Assembly: GCA_045647865.1 (NCBI GenBank)
Contig: JAZRMW010000054.1
Coordinates: 1 to 64,000, forward strand
Direction of reading: 5' to 3'
From: Phocaeicola_A sp045647865
Lineage (GTDB): Bacteria; Bacteroidota; Bacteroidia; Bacteroidales; Bacteroidaceae
Length of the DNA stretch: 64,000 nucleotides
A model generated the notes under the pieces. The model was not told where the DNA came from. It searched no databases and saw only the letters and a program-made list of their open reading frames with translations. Position numbers and translations under genes: made by a program. Below, piece after piece: positions 51,508 to 58,743 of this stretch (the stretch's first letter is position 1; each line of letters starts with the position of its first letter).

Positions 51508-51813
51508 TTAAACTTTAATTTCTACTTCTACACCGCTCGGCAACTCCAGCTTCATCAAGGCATCAACTGTCTTGGCTGTAGAGCTATAAATATCAATCAA
51601 TCTCTTGTAAGAAGAAAGCTCGAACTGTTCACGAGACTTCTTGTTTACGAAAGTTGAACGGTTTACAGTAAAGATACGCTTGTGTGTAGGAAGAGGAATA
51701 GGACCGCTTACGATAGCACCTGTAGCCTTCACTGTCTTTACAATCTTCTCAGCAGACTTGTCCACCAAGTTGTGATCGTAGGATTTCAGTTTAATTCTAA
51801 TTTTTTGTCTCAT
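51508..51813 (-). CDS. rpsJ: 30S ribosomal protein S10
   Basis: S10 is a head protein and also the NusE partner of NusB in antitermination. The 101-residue protein starts MRQKIRIKLKSYDHNLVDKS and has PLPTHKRIFTVNRSTFVNKK. It is the first gene of the S10 part. A strong hairpin separates it from fusA. Confidence 0.98.
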   Translation of the reverse strand: MRQKIRIKLKSYDHNLVDKSAEKIVKTVKATGAIVSGPIPLPTHKRIFTVNRSTFVNKKSREQFELSSYKRLIDIYSSTAKTVDALMKLELPSGVEVEIKV

Positions 51814-51855
51814 TACTTTTGTTTAATTATTATAGTGAATTAAAAGAGGAAGAGG

Positions 51856-51889
51856 GGAACGGATTAAGAGTCATTCGCTAATCCGCTCC
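51856..51889 (-). other. hairpin between fusA and rpsJ
   Basis: GGAACGGATTA (51856-51866) and TAATCCGCTCC (51879-51889) pair over 11 positions (one G-U). In minus-strand reading it is followed by CCCCTCTTCCTCTTTT, a weak U-rich tract. It may be an attenuator or processing site dividing the str part from the S10 part. Confidence 0.55.
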
Positions 51890-51908
51890 ACCTTCCGGTT
51901 TTGTTTTA

Positions 51909-54029
51909 TTATTTAATCAAATCTACACGACCCTTGCACTCTTCAAGCACAGCTTTCGCAATAGAATTTGATACTTGTGCGTGATGATCGTAAGTCATTG
52001 AAGAAGTTGCACGACCAGAAGTGATAGTACGCAATGCTGTTACATAACCGAACATCTCTGCCAAAGGTACAGTAGCCTTCACGATACGAGCACCTGAACG
52101 GCTTGACTCCATACCCTCTACCTGACCACGACGCTTGTTCAAGTCACCGATTACATCACCCATGTTTTCCTCGGGAGTAACAACTTCCAACTTCATCATA
52201 GGCTCACAAAGTGCGGGACCAGCCTGAGCGCATGCGTTCTTATAAGCCTGGATAGCGCAAATTTCGAATGACAACTGGTCAGAGTCAACGGGGTGGAATG
52301 AACCATCCAACAAAGTAACCTTCAATGAATCCAAGGGGAAACCTGCAAGGATACCGTTCTTCATTGCTGACTGGAAGCCCTTCTGTACAGCAGGAATGAA
52401 TTCCTTAGGAATGTTACCACCAGTAACTTCGTTTACGAACTGCAATCCGCCTTCCTTAAAGTCTTCATCAACGGGACCAACGTTTACGATGATATCAGCA
52501 AACTTACCGCGACCACCAGACTGCTTCTTATAAACTTCACGGAGGTTAACAGTCTTGGTAATAGTTTCCTTATAGTTAACCTGAGGTTTACCTTGGTTAC
52601 ATTCAACCTTGAACTCACGTTTCAGACGGTCGATAATGATATCCAAGTGAAGCTCACCCATACCAGAGATTACAGTCTGACCGCTCTGCTCGTCAGTCTT
52701 CACAGTAAATGTGGGGTCTTCTTCAGCCAACTTAGCCAAACCGTTAGCAAGTTTTTCCATATCCTTCTGAGTTTTGGGCTCTACAGCGATACCGATAACG
52801 GGATCGGGGAAGTCCATAGACTCAAGAACGATAGGAGCTGTTTCGTCACACAAAGTATCACCAGTACGGATATCTTTGAAACCTACACCAGCACCAATAT
52901 CACCAGCAGCAATAACTTCTACAGGATTCTGGTGGTTAGAGTGCATCTGGAACAAGCGAGATACACGCTCTTTCTTCTCTGAACGAGTATTGTAGATGTA
53001 TGAACCAGCCTCAACCTTACCTGAATATACACGGAAGAATGTCAGACGACCTACATAGGGGTCAGTAGCGATCTTAAATGCAAGAGCCGAAGTCTTCTCT
53101 TCTTCGCTCGGCATACGGCTGTCAGCCTCACCTGTCTCAGGATTAATACCCTCGATAGCGGGAGTATCCAGAGGAGAAGGCAAGAAAGCGCATACATAAT
53201 CAAGCAAAGTCTGTACACCCTTATTCTTGAATGAAGAACCGCACAACATAGGCACGATATCCATCTTCAAGGTAGCTGCACGGAGAGCACGCATAACCTC
53301 CTCATTAGAGATTGTTGAAGGATCATCAAAGAACTTCTCCATCAACTCATCATCGTACTCTGCAACCTTCTCGAGCATTTTCTCTCTCCATTCAGTAGCT
53401 TCGTCAACCAATTCAGCGGGAATATCCTCCACATCATAGTCAGCACCCATGGTCTCATCATGCCACAAGATAGCCTTCATCTTGATAAGGTCAACGATAC
53501 CCTTGAAGTTTTCCTCTGCACCAATAGGAATACAGATAGGACAAGGATTTGCACCGAGAACCTCTTTCATCTGACGAACCACTTCATAGAAGTCTGCACC
53601 AGAACGGTCCATCTTGTTTACATAACCGATACGAGGAACATTATACTTGTCAGCTTGACGCCATACAGTTTCTGACTGGGGTTCTACACCACCTACAGCA
53701 CAATATGTAGCGACAGCACCATCCAATACACGGAGTGAACGCTCTACCTCAGCAGTAAAGTCAACGTGTCCCGGAGTGTCAATCAAGTTAATCTTGTATG
53801 TCTTATTGTCATAGTTCCAACGAGTGGTAGTAGCAGCAGAAGTAATAGTAATACCACGTTCCTGCTCCTGAGCCATCCAGTCCATGGTAGCTGTACCATC
53901 GTGAGTTTCACCAATCTTGTGAGTCAAACCTGTGTAGAACAAGATACGCTCAGAAGTTGTGGTCTTACCGGCATCGATGTGAGCCATGATACCGATGTTA
54001 CGGGTCAAAAGTAAGTCTTGCTTTGCCAT
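51909..54029 (-). CDS. fusA: elongation factor G
   Basis: EF-G is the translocation GTPase. The 706-residue protein has the complete G domain (IAHIDAGKTTTSERI, DTPGHVDFT, NKMDRSG) and domains II-V, including the domain IV tip region and FGYVTALRTITSGRATSSM. It sits 25 bases after rpsG, in the classical str order, but no tuf gene follows, as is common in Bacteroidetes. Confidence 0.98.
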   Translation of the reverse strand: MAKQDLLLTRNIGIMAHIDAGKTTTSERILFYTGLTHKIGETHDGTATMDWMAQEQERGITITSAATTTRWNYDNKTYKINLIDTPGHVDFTAEVERSLRVLDGAVATYCAVGGVEPQSETVWRQADKYNVPRIGYVNKMDRSGADFYEVVRQMKEVLGANPCPICIPIGAEENFKGIVDLIKMKAILWHDETMGADYDVEDIPAELVDEATEWREKMLEKVAEYDDELMEKFFDDPSTISNEEVMRALRAATLKMDIVPMLCGSSFKNKGVQTLLDYVCAFLPSPLDTPAIEGINPETGEADSRMPSEEEKTSALAFKIATDPYVGRLTFFRVYSGKVEAGSYIYNTRSEKKERVSRLFQMHSNHQNPVEVIAAGDIGAGVGFKDIRTGDTLCDETAPIVLESMDFPDPVIGIAVEPKTQKDMEKLANGLAKLAEEDPTFTVKTDEQSGQTVISGMGELHLDIIIDRLKREFKVECNQGKPQVNYKETITKTVNLREVYKKQSGGRGKFADIIVNVGPVDEDFKEGGLQFVNEVTGGNIPKEFIPAVQKGFQSAMKNGILAGFPLDSLKVTLLDGSFHPVDSDQLSFEICAIQAYKNACAQAGPALCEPMMKLEVVTPEENMGDVIGDLNKRRGQVEGMESSRSGARIVKATVPLAEMFGYVTALRTITSGRATSSMTYDHHAQVSNSIAKAVLEECKGRVDLIK

Positions 54030-54054
54030 TTTTCCAATACCGTATTAATAATGA

Positions 54055-54531
54055 TTAGAATCTGAAGTGAGCAAATGCACGGTTAGCTTCAGCCATACGA
54101 TGCATATCTTCCTTACGTTTGAAAGCACCACCCTGCTCATTGAATGCATCAATGATTTCAGCAGCCAACTTGTCAGCCATAGACTTACCACCACGCTTGC
54201 GAGCAAAGATAATCATATTCTTCATGGAGATAGACTCCTTACGGTCAGGACGAATTTCAGTAGGCACCTGGAAAGTTGCACCACCGATACGACGAGACTT
54301 AACCTCTACCTGAGGAGTAATGTTATCAAGAGCCTTTTTCCAGATTTCCAAAGAAGACTTTTCTTCATTGGGGAGTTTTGTTTTTACTACTTCAAGAGCG
54401 GCATAGAAAATCTCATAAGAGGTATTTTTCTTACCGTCGAACATCAAGTGGTTCACAAACTTAGAAACCTTCTGATCATTAAACACGGGATCAGGAAGAA
54501 CCACACGTTTTTTTGGTTTTGCTTTTCTCAT
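54055..54531 (-). CDS. rpsG: 30S ribosomal protein S7
   Basis: S7 initiates assembly of the 30S head and represses the str operon in E. coli. The 158-residue protein begins MRKAKPKKRVVLPDPVF and shows KVSKFVNHLMFDGKK and VPTEIRPDRKESISMKN with the C-terminal ANRAFAHFRF. A 146-base gap to rpsL contains a small hairpin that could be a binding site. Confidence 0.98.
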   Translation of the reverse strand: MRKAKPKKRVVLPDPVFNDQKVSKFVNHLMFDGKKNTSYEIFYAALEVVKTKLPNEEKSSLEIWKKALDNITPQVEVKSRRIGGATFQVPTEIRPDRKESISMKNMIIFARKRGGKSMADKLAAEIIDAFNEQGGAFKRKEDMHRMAEANRAFAHFRF

Positions 54532-54578
54532 TAGTTTAAAAAATAATGTTTTGTTTGGGCTGCATTTTTGTCTTCTTC

Positions 54579-54598
54579 AACGCTTCCTCTGAAGCATT
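54579..54598 (-). other. hairpin in rpsL-rpsG spacer
   Basis: ACGCTTC and GAAGCAT pair (one G-U) around a CTCT loop. It lies in the 146-base spacer ahead of rpsG, where S7 binds in E. coli. Control by S7 is suggested only by analogy. Confidence 0.35.
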
Positions 54599-54677
54599 TA
54601 CTCAACCTATATAGCTAATTCCAACAAACCAAAACGAAAATTAATAAATGTTTTCTTGTTGTTTAAGAAGGATTTAA

Positions 54678-55088
54678 TTACTTCTTCTTACCTTTTACTG
54701 GAGCTGCTGCCTGTCCTGGTTTTGGACGCTTAGCACCATACTTAGAACGACGTTGTGTACGACCTGCAACACCTGCAGTATCCAATGTACCACGAACAAT
54801 GTGATAACGTACACCCGGAAGGTCTTTCACACGACCACCACGAACCAACACGATTGAGTGCTCCTGCAAGTTGTGGCCTTCACCCGGAATGTAAGAGTTC
54901 ACCTCTTTCTGATTTGTCAAGCGCACACGCGCTACCTTACGCATTGCGGAATTAGGCTTCTTAGGAGTAGTAGTGTAAACTCTCACGCATACGCCACGAC
55001 GCTGAGGACAAGAGTCCAATGCGGGAGACTTACTTTTCTCAACCAAAACCTGTCTTCCTTTTCTAACTAACTGTTGAATAGTAGGCAT
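54678..55088 (-). CDS. rpsL: 30S ribosomal protein S12
   Basis: S12 controls decoding accuracy. The 136-residue protein has TTTPKKPNSAMRKVARVRL with the lysine that streptomycin-resistance mutations usually change, and GGRVKDLPGVRYH with the aspartate that is methylthiolated in many bacteria. A Lys/Pro/Ala tail extends the C-terminus. It is the first gene of the superoperon. Confidence 0.98.
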   Translation of the reverse strand: MPTIQQLVRKGRQVLVEKSKSPALDSCPQRRGVCVRVYTTTPKKPNSAMRKVARVRLTNQKEVNSYIPGEGHNLQEHSIVLVRGGRVKDLPGVRYHIVRGTLDTAGVAGRTQRRSKYGAKRPKPGQAAAPVKGKKK

Positions 55089-55168
55089 TTTTGTTTAATT
55101 TTTAATTATTATATATTTTGTTTACTGATTTTCAGCTTTTTCAGTGCATACTCGCACTTTTCGGGGTG

Positions 55169-55176
55169 CAAAGGTA
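55169..55176 (-). promoter_or_regulatory. -7 box of the rpsL promoter
   Basis: TACCTTTG on the minus strand fits TAnnTTTG and is followed by CACC, usual around Bacteroides start sites. The leader to rpsL would be about 75 bases. No TTTG at the standard -33 distance is seen, so other elements may recruit the polymerase. Confidence 0.55.
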
Positions 55177-55409
55177 CAAATAAGTTTCCAAACAGCCATA
55201 TCTTTTTCCTCTTTTAATACCTTATTTTAAAACGATTGGGCATTTTTTAAACTTTTTTAAACTGTATTAATAAAATTACAGAAGAAAAAGAGAACGATAA
55301 AACCCTCATTCAGCCATCATCCATACAATTTCACCCCCAAGATACCCCAATAGGGAGACAACCACTACTGGAAATCACTAGCAAACCCTATGTTAGTATA
55401 TTATATATA

Positions 55410-55424
55410 ATGTATGCGCGCATA
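55410..55424. other. alternating purine-pyrimidine tract in the rpsL upstream region
   Basis: Fifteen bases, ATGTATGCGCGCATA, alternate strictly and include the palindrome TATGCGCGCATA. It lies in the gap before rpsL, next to TTATATATAA. It is similar in style to 265-282. Confidence 0.35.
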
Positions 55425-55505
55425 AATTCGTCAAGCCCCCTTATACAGCAACCATTCAAACCCAACGACACATTCATATCTTTTCACCTGTGCACGACCC
55501 GCATT

Positions 55506-55623
55506 TTGACTACGCACTGTCAAACTGTTGACCAAACACAGTCAAACAATTGACCGCGCATAGTCAAAAGATTGACTGTGCGCGGTCAAAGTTTTGACCA
55601 AATGAGAAAGGAATCCGGTCAAA
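55506..55623. repeat. five-copy 22-bp palindromic tandem array
   Basis: TTGAC begins at 55506, 55528, 55550, 55572 and 55594, exactly 22 bp apart. In the first four units GTCAAA follows at a fixed offset, giving overlapping dyads GTCAA-N4-TTGAC and TTGAC-N8-GTCAA. The bases between are variable (TACGCACT, CAAACACA, CGCGCATA, TGTGCGCG). A last GTCAAAA (55618) is displaced by half a turn-pair. The array lies between the DUF3467 gene and the rpsL promoter. Confidence 0.85.
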
Positions 55624-55649
55624 ATAAACGATTGTTATTCTGACACTTA

Positions 55650-55979
55650 TTAAGCCTCACCCTTAAAATCGGAAAGATTGGGCACATAAGTTTTATTACC
55701 CTGTGCTTGCTCGGGCATACGGATAGGTCCCCAATTGGCTTCATATTTCTTCACATTGTCCTGAAGGGCAAAGAGGAGACGCTTGGCGTGTTCAGGGGTG
55801 AGCACAATACGAGATTGTACATTGGCCTTGGGAAGACCGGGCATTACACGCACAAAGTCGAGGATAAACTCTGAGGTGGAATGACTGATAATGGCCAAGT
55901 TAGCGTATGTGCCTTGCGCCACGTCTTCCTTCAATTCGATTTGCAATTGTCCGTTCTGATTGGGAGTATTCTTTTCCAT
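55650..55979 (-). CDS. DUF3467-family protein
   Basis: The 109-residue soluble protein matches the DUF3467 pattern (GTYANLAIISHSTSEFILDF, RIVLTPEHAKRLLFALQDN). The function of this family is not established. In many Bacteroidales genomes, as I recall, it lies beside rpsL and rpoC. Here rpoBC is absent from the right side. It has a possible TATCTTCG -7 box ahead of it near 56020. Confidence 0.88.
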   Translation of the reverse strand: MEKNTPNQNGQLQIELKEDVAQGTYANLAIISHSTSEFILDFVRVMPGLPKANVQSRIVLTPEHAKRLLFALQDNVKKYEANWGPIRMPEQAQGNKTYVPNLSDFKGEA

Positions 55980-56292
55980 AATTCTGTTACTTTTTTTATA
56001 ATGGTTAATAAATAATGAGTGCGAAGATAACGTTTTCTTTCCTTATGTCCTAATTTGCTGCTCGAAGATTATATTTTTTTATCACGACCTTATACCTTAT
56101 TATATATATGAAAGAACTCTCATACACACCTAATGTTTAAAATATGCTAATAAATCGCTACTTTATGTCATGTTTACTTGTATGTTTGTCGCGTTTACAT
56201 TACATTTGCAACGTCGTTAGGGGAAAGACTGCAGATTTTCCCGAAAGACACACTACTATGTGTAATGTCTAACTTAAAAACAAACAAGTAAC
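55980..56292. other. divergent intergenic region
   Basis: This 313-base gap separates the leftward DUF3467 gene from the rightward membrane-protein operon. It is A/T-rich, holds promoters on both sides, and carries the 19-base string TATACCTTATTATATATAT (56091-56109) that also occurs at 255-273. I see no gene in it. Confidence 0.6.
56177..56208 (+). promoter_or_regulatory. promoter of the membrane protein/XRE operon
   Basis: CTTG (56177-56180) and TACATTTG (56201-56208) are separated by exactly 20 bases. Only the first base of the -33 box differs from consensus. The leader to the first ATG would be about 78 bases. Confidence 0.6.
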
Positions 56293-56727
56293 ATGAAAAC
56301 ATTCAAACTATTGCCACACGGGTGGCAGAAAGCAGGTTGGATTATTGCCGGCATAGGCGCAGGCATGATGCTTTGGAGTGCTTTTAATGCCTCTTCATTC
56401 TTTAGCAGCGAACAATGGGCAATAGGCTCAGCCATATGGACAATCGCTTTCCTCATCATAGCTTTTACACAGGAAGAGTACGAGGACGAGCGCATTCGTA
56501 GTATCCGTATGAATACATTGGGCATCACGGCCATCATTTATGCCGCAATGATAATCTTGGTTCCTTTGTTAAATGTCATTCTGGTTCGCTTTTTCGACCC
56601 TATAGTTTGCGCCAAATCCATTTCAATCAGAGCCATCTTCTTGAAACCAGTTTTTATTTATGTAGTACTACTCAAATTCTTCCTTTGGAAGGAGAACCGT
56701 AGTCTGAAGTATGAAGAGGAAGTATAA
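56293..56727 (+). CDS. four-helix membrane protein, paralogue of the next gene
   Basis: I do not recognise a named family. The 144-residue protein has four predicted membrane helices (about 11-31, 38-56, 76-100, 112-134). Between helices two and three is TQEEYEDERIRSIRMN, an acidic-basic segment that closely resembles REREEDEMITALRF in the next protein, so the two are probably paralogues. Genes of this type precede a small XRE regulator in many Bacteroidetes. The protein may therefore be regulated by or coupled to that regulator. Confidence 0.75.
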   Translation: MKTFKLLPHGWQKAGWIIAGIGAGMMLWSAFNASSFFSSEQWAIGSAIWTIAFLIIAFTQEEYEDERIRSIRMNTLGITAIIYAAMIILVPLLNVILVRFFDPIVCAKSISIRAIFLKPVFIYVVLLKFFLWKENRSLKYEEEV

Positions 56728-56746
56728 CCACTAAAAAAGAAAGACT

Positions 56747-57220
56747 ATGAAGAAGAATTTTTTATTTCCACCCATCTGTAAGCAGATTGGTTGGATACTG
56801 CTTATCCCCTCGCTGGTTCTTTACGTATTGACCCTTGGTGATGTGATTGATGATTATCTTATATCTTTCCCTACACTTTGTTTCTCCCTTGACAAATACA
56901 CGACCCAAAGCAGTGGCCTTACATGGGAGATTCAAGGAATGCTGATGGAGATAACTTTAGCCCTGCTGATGGTGTCGCTGCTATTCATTTCCTTCTCTCG
57001 CGAACGCGAAGAGGACGAGATGATAACCGCCCTCCGCTTCCAATCCTTCGCATGGGCCGTCAAAATCAATGCTGTGCTACTGATTGTAGGCACATGGATA
57101 ATCTTCGGTGGCCTCTACCTGTATTTCACCATCTTCTGCCTGTTCAGCAGCTTCGTGCTCTACATCGGAAGATTTGAATACGAACTTTATCAACTTAAAC
57201 GCCTGAGCCATGAAGAATAA
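56747..57220 (+). CDS. four-helix membrane protein, paralogue of the previous gene
   Basis: The 157-residue membrane protein has helices at about 11-31, 62-83, 101-123 and 124-144 and a longer first loop (about 32-60). The linker REREEDEMITALRFQSF is shared in kind with the previous protein. The end overlaps the start of the XRE gene by 11 bases, so all three genes should be one transcript with coupled translation. The function is unknown. Confidence 0.75.
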   Translation: MKKNFLFPPICKQIGWILLIPSLVLYVLTLGDVIDDYLISFPTLCFSLDKYTTQSSGLTWEIQGMLMEITLALLMVSLLFISFSREREEDEMITALRFQSFAWAVKINAVLLIVGTWIIFGGLYLYFTIFCLFSSFVLYIGRFEYELYQLKRLSHEE

Positions 57221-57419
57221 CCTGCGAGTAGAACGTGCCAAGCTCCGCATGACGCAACAGGACTTGGCCGACCGTGTACACGTGAGCCGTCAGACCATCG
57301 TAGCCATCGAGCAGGGGAAATTCAACCCCTCGACGGTGCTGGCCCTGCGCATGTCGGCCATCTTCAACACCCCCGTGAACGACATCTTTGAGTTGGAGGA
57401 AGGGGATTGGAAGGAGTGA
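57210..57419 (+). CDS. small XRE-family (Cro/C1-type HTH) regulator
   Basis: The 69-residue protein is almost wholly a helix-turn-helix: LRVERAKLRMTQQDLADRVHVSRQTIVAIEQGK, with the recognition helix at SRQTIVAIE, and the ending VNDIFELEEGDW common in YozG-like regulators. It lacks a ligand domain. Overlap with the upstream membrane gene indicates joint expression. It may autoregulate the operon by binding near the 56177-56208 promoter, but no operator is evident to me. Confidence 0.92.
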   Translation: MKNNLRVERAKLRMTQQDLADRVHVSRQTIVAIEQGKFNPSTVLALRMSAIFNTPVNDIFELEEGDWKE

Positions 57420-57447
57420 GATGTATAAACCTAAAAAACAATTCATT

Positions 57448-58566
57448 ATGATAAAGAAAATATTCTATTTCATTGTTGCAACTATTGTCTTTGCCAATTG
57501 TAGCAATGCACCACAAGCGCCCACGTCATTTGTGGTGGAAGGCACCTTGCCCGACTCTTCGTTTCATGGGGAGCAGATCTACATGCAACGCTACACCGAC
57601 GGGAAGACCATGGGAGTGACCAAAGTGGAGGGAAACCACTTCACCTTCACCGGAGTGGCGGACTCAGCCGACTATTGCCGTATCGAAGTCGGCCCAAGGC
57701 TCTACAGTAACCTGATATTGGAAAACGGACATATCAACGTGAAGATGATAAACATCAACGGCTTTGGCATACAACCATTTGCCACCGGCACATCCGGCAA
57801 CGAGGAATATGCCCGCATACATCTACTCCACGAGGATATAATCTCGCATCACAACAATCGGATAGACAGCCTCCGCCAAATATATCGCGATGAGCAGGAG
57901 CTTATAAAGGCTGCACAACCCCTTGTGAAGGAGCTGCACCAAAAGATGACAGCCCAAGCCAAAGAGCTGTTTGCCACCCATCGGGACGATGTGATTGGCT
58001 ACACGCTGCTTTATTCAGTTTTCTTGGACGGATTGAGCCTTGATGACCAGATTGAAGTCATTGAATCCACCGGCCCCAGCATCCTGCAGACCGACTTGGC
58101 ACAAGAGAAGTTACGGAAATTGCACCGGTTGAAAAAGACCCAACCAGGGACACCTTATATTGACATCAAGGGAAAAGATGCCAACGGCAAGGAAATCGCT
58201 CTGTCCGACTTCATCGGGAAGGGGAACTATGTGCTCATCGACATGTGGGCGAGTTGGTGTGGCCCCTGCAAAGCCGAAGTGCCCAGCATTGCAGAAAACT
58301 ACCGCGAGTTCAAGGACAAAGGATTGAGTGTAGTAGGCATTTTCGTGTGGGACGAAGCCAAGAATCTGGCTCCTTGCATGAAGGAACTGAATATTACCTG
58401 GCCTCAGATTGTTGCTGAGACTTCAGTACAAAAGGATTATGGTATAGAAGGTATTCCTGAGATGATTCTCTTTGCTCCCGACGGTACCATCGTTGAACGT
58501 GGAGGAACCTTACGTGGTGCAGGACTAAAATATGCACTGAAGAAATACTTGGATAAAGAACAATAG
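57448..58566 (+). CDS. TlpA-like thioredoxin-fold lipoprotein with DUF4369 domain
   Basis: I used the start MIKKIFYFIV, which gives a lipoprotein signal with Cys18 (VFANC). The residues after it (SNAPQ) lack an acidic cluster, so it probably stays in the periplasm. The protein is 372 residues. The first 110 residues match the DUF4369 beta-domain, a helical region follows, and the C-terminal TlpA/AhpC-like domain carries the redox motif WCGPCK in DMWASWCGPCKAE. It should act in thiol-disulfide exchange. A longer frame starts inside the XRE gene but lacks signal character. Confidence 0.9.
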   Translation: MIKKIFYFIVATIVFANCSNAPQAPTSFVVEGTLPDSSFHGEQIYMQRYTDGKTMGVTKVEGNHFTFTGVADSADYCRIEVGPRLYSNLILENGHINVKMININGFGIQPFATGTSGNEEYARIHLLHEDIISHHNNRIDSLRQIYRDEQELIKAAQPLVKELHQKMTAQAKELFATHRDDVIGYTLLYSVFLDGLSLDDQIEVIESTGPSILQTDLAQEKLRKLHRLKKTQPGTPYIDIKGKDANGKEIALSDFIGKGNYVLIDMWASWCGPCKAEVPSIAENYREFKDKGLSVVGIFVWDEAKNLAPCMKELNITWPQIVAETSVQKDYGIEGIPEMILFAPDGTIVERGGTLRGAGLKYALKKYLDKEQ

Positions 58567-58612
58567 AAAGATTTTTTCGGTTTTCAAATTAATACTAAAA
58601 CATTGCGCGCAG

Positions 58613-58650
58613 AATCCAAGAGTCATCGTGATGGTGGTTCTTGGATTTTT
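58613..58650 (+). terminator. terminator of the TlpA-like gene
   Basis: AATCCAAGA (58613-58621) and TCTTGGATT (58639-58647) form a 9-bp stem followed by TTTATTTTTT. It lies about 50 bases after the stop codon. Confidence 0.8.
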
Positions 58651-58676
58651 ATTTTTTGCCTATGCATCAATTATAG

Positions 58677-58735
58677 AAATTTGCACTCACCAAGAGCAAA
58701 AACAAAGAAAATTTGCACTCAGCGAGTGCAAATTT
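58677..58735 (-). terminator. terminator of dnaG with an extra repeat arm
   Basis: AAATTTGCACTC (58709-58720) and its exact reverse complement (58724-58735) form a 12-bp stem with a 3-base loop just after the dnaG stop. In minus-strand reading it is followed by TCTTTGTTTTTGC. A third copy of the same 12-mer is at 58677-58688. Confidence 0.8.
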
Positions 58736-58743
58736 AGCAATCT

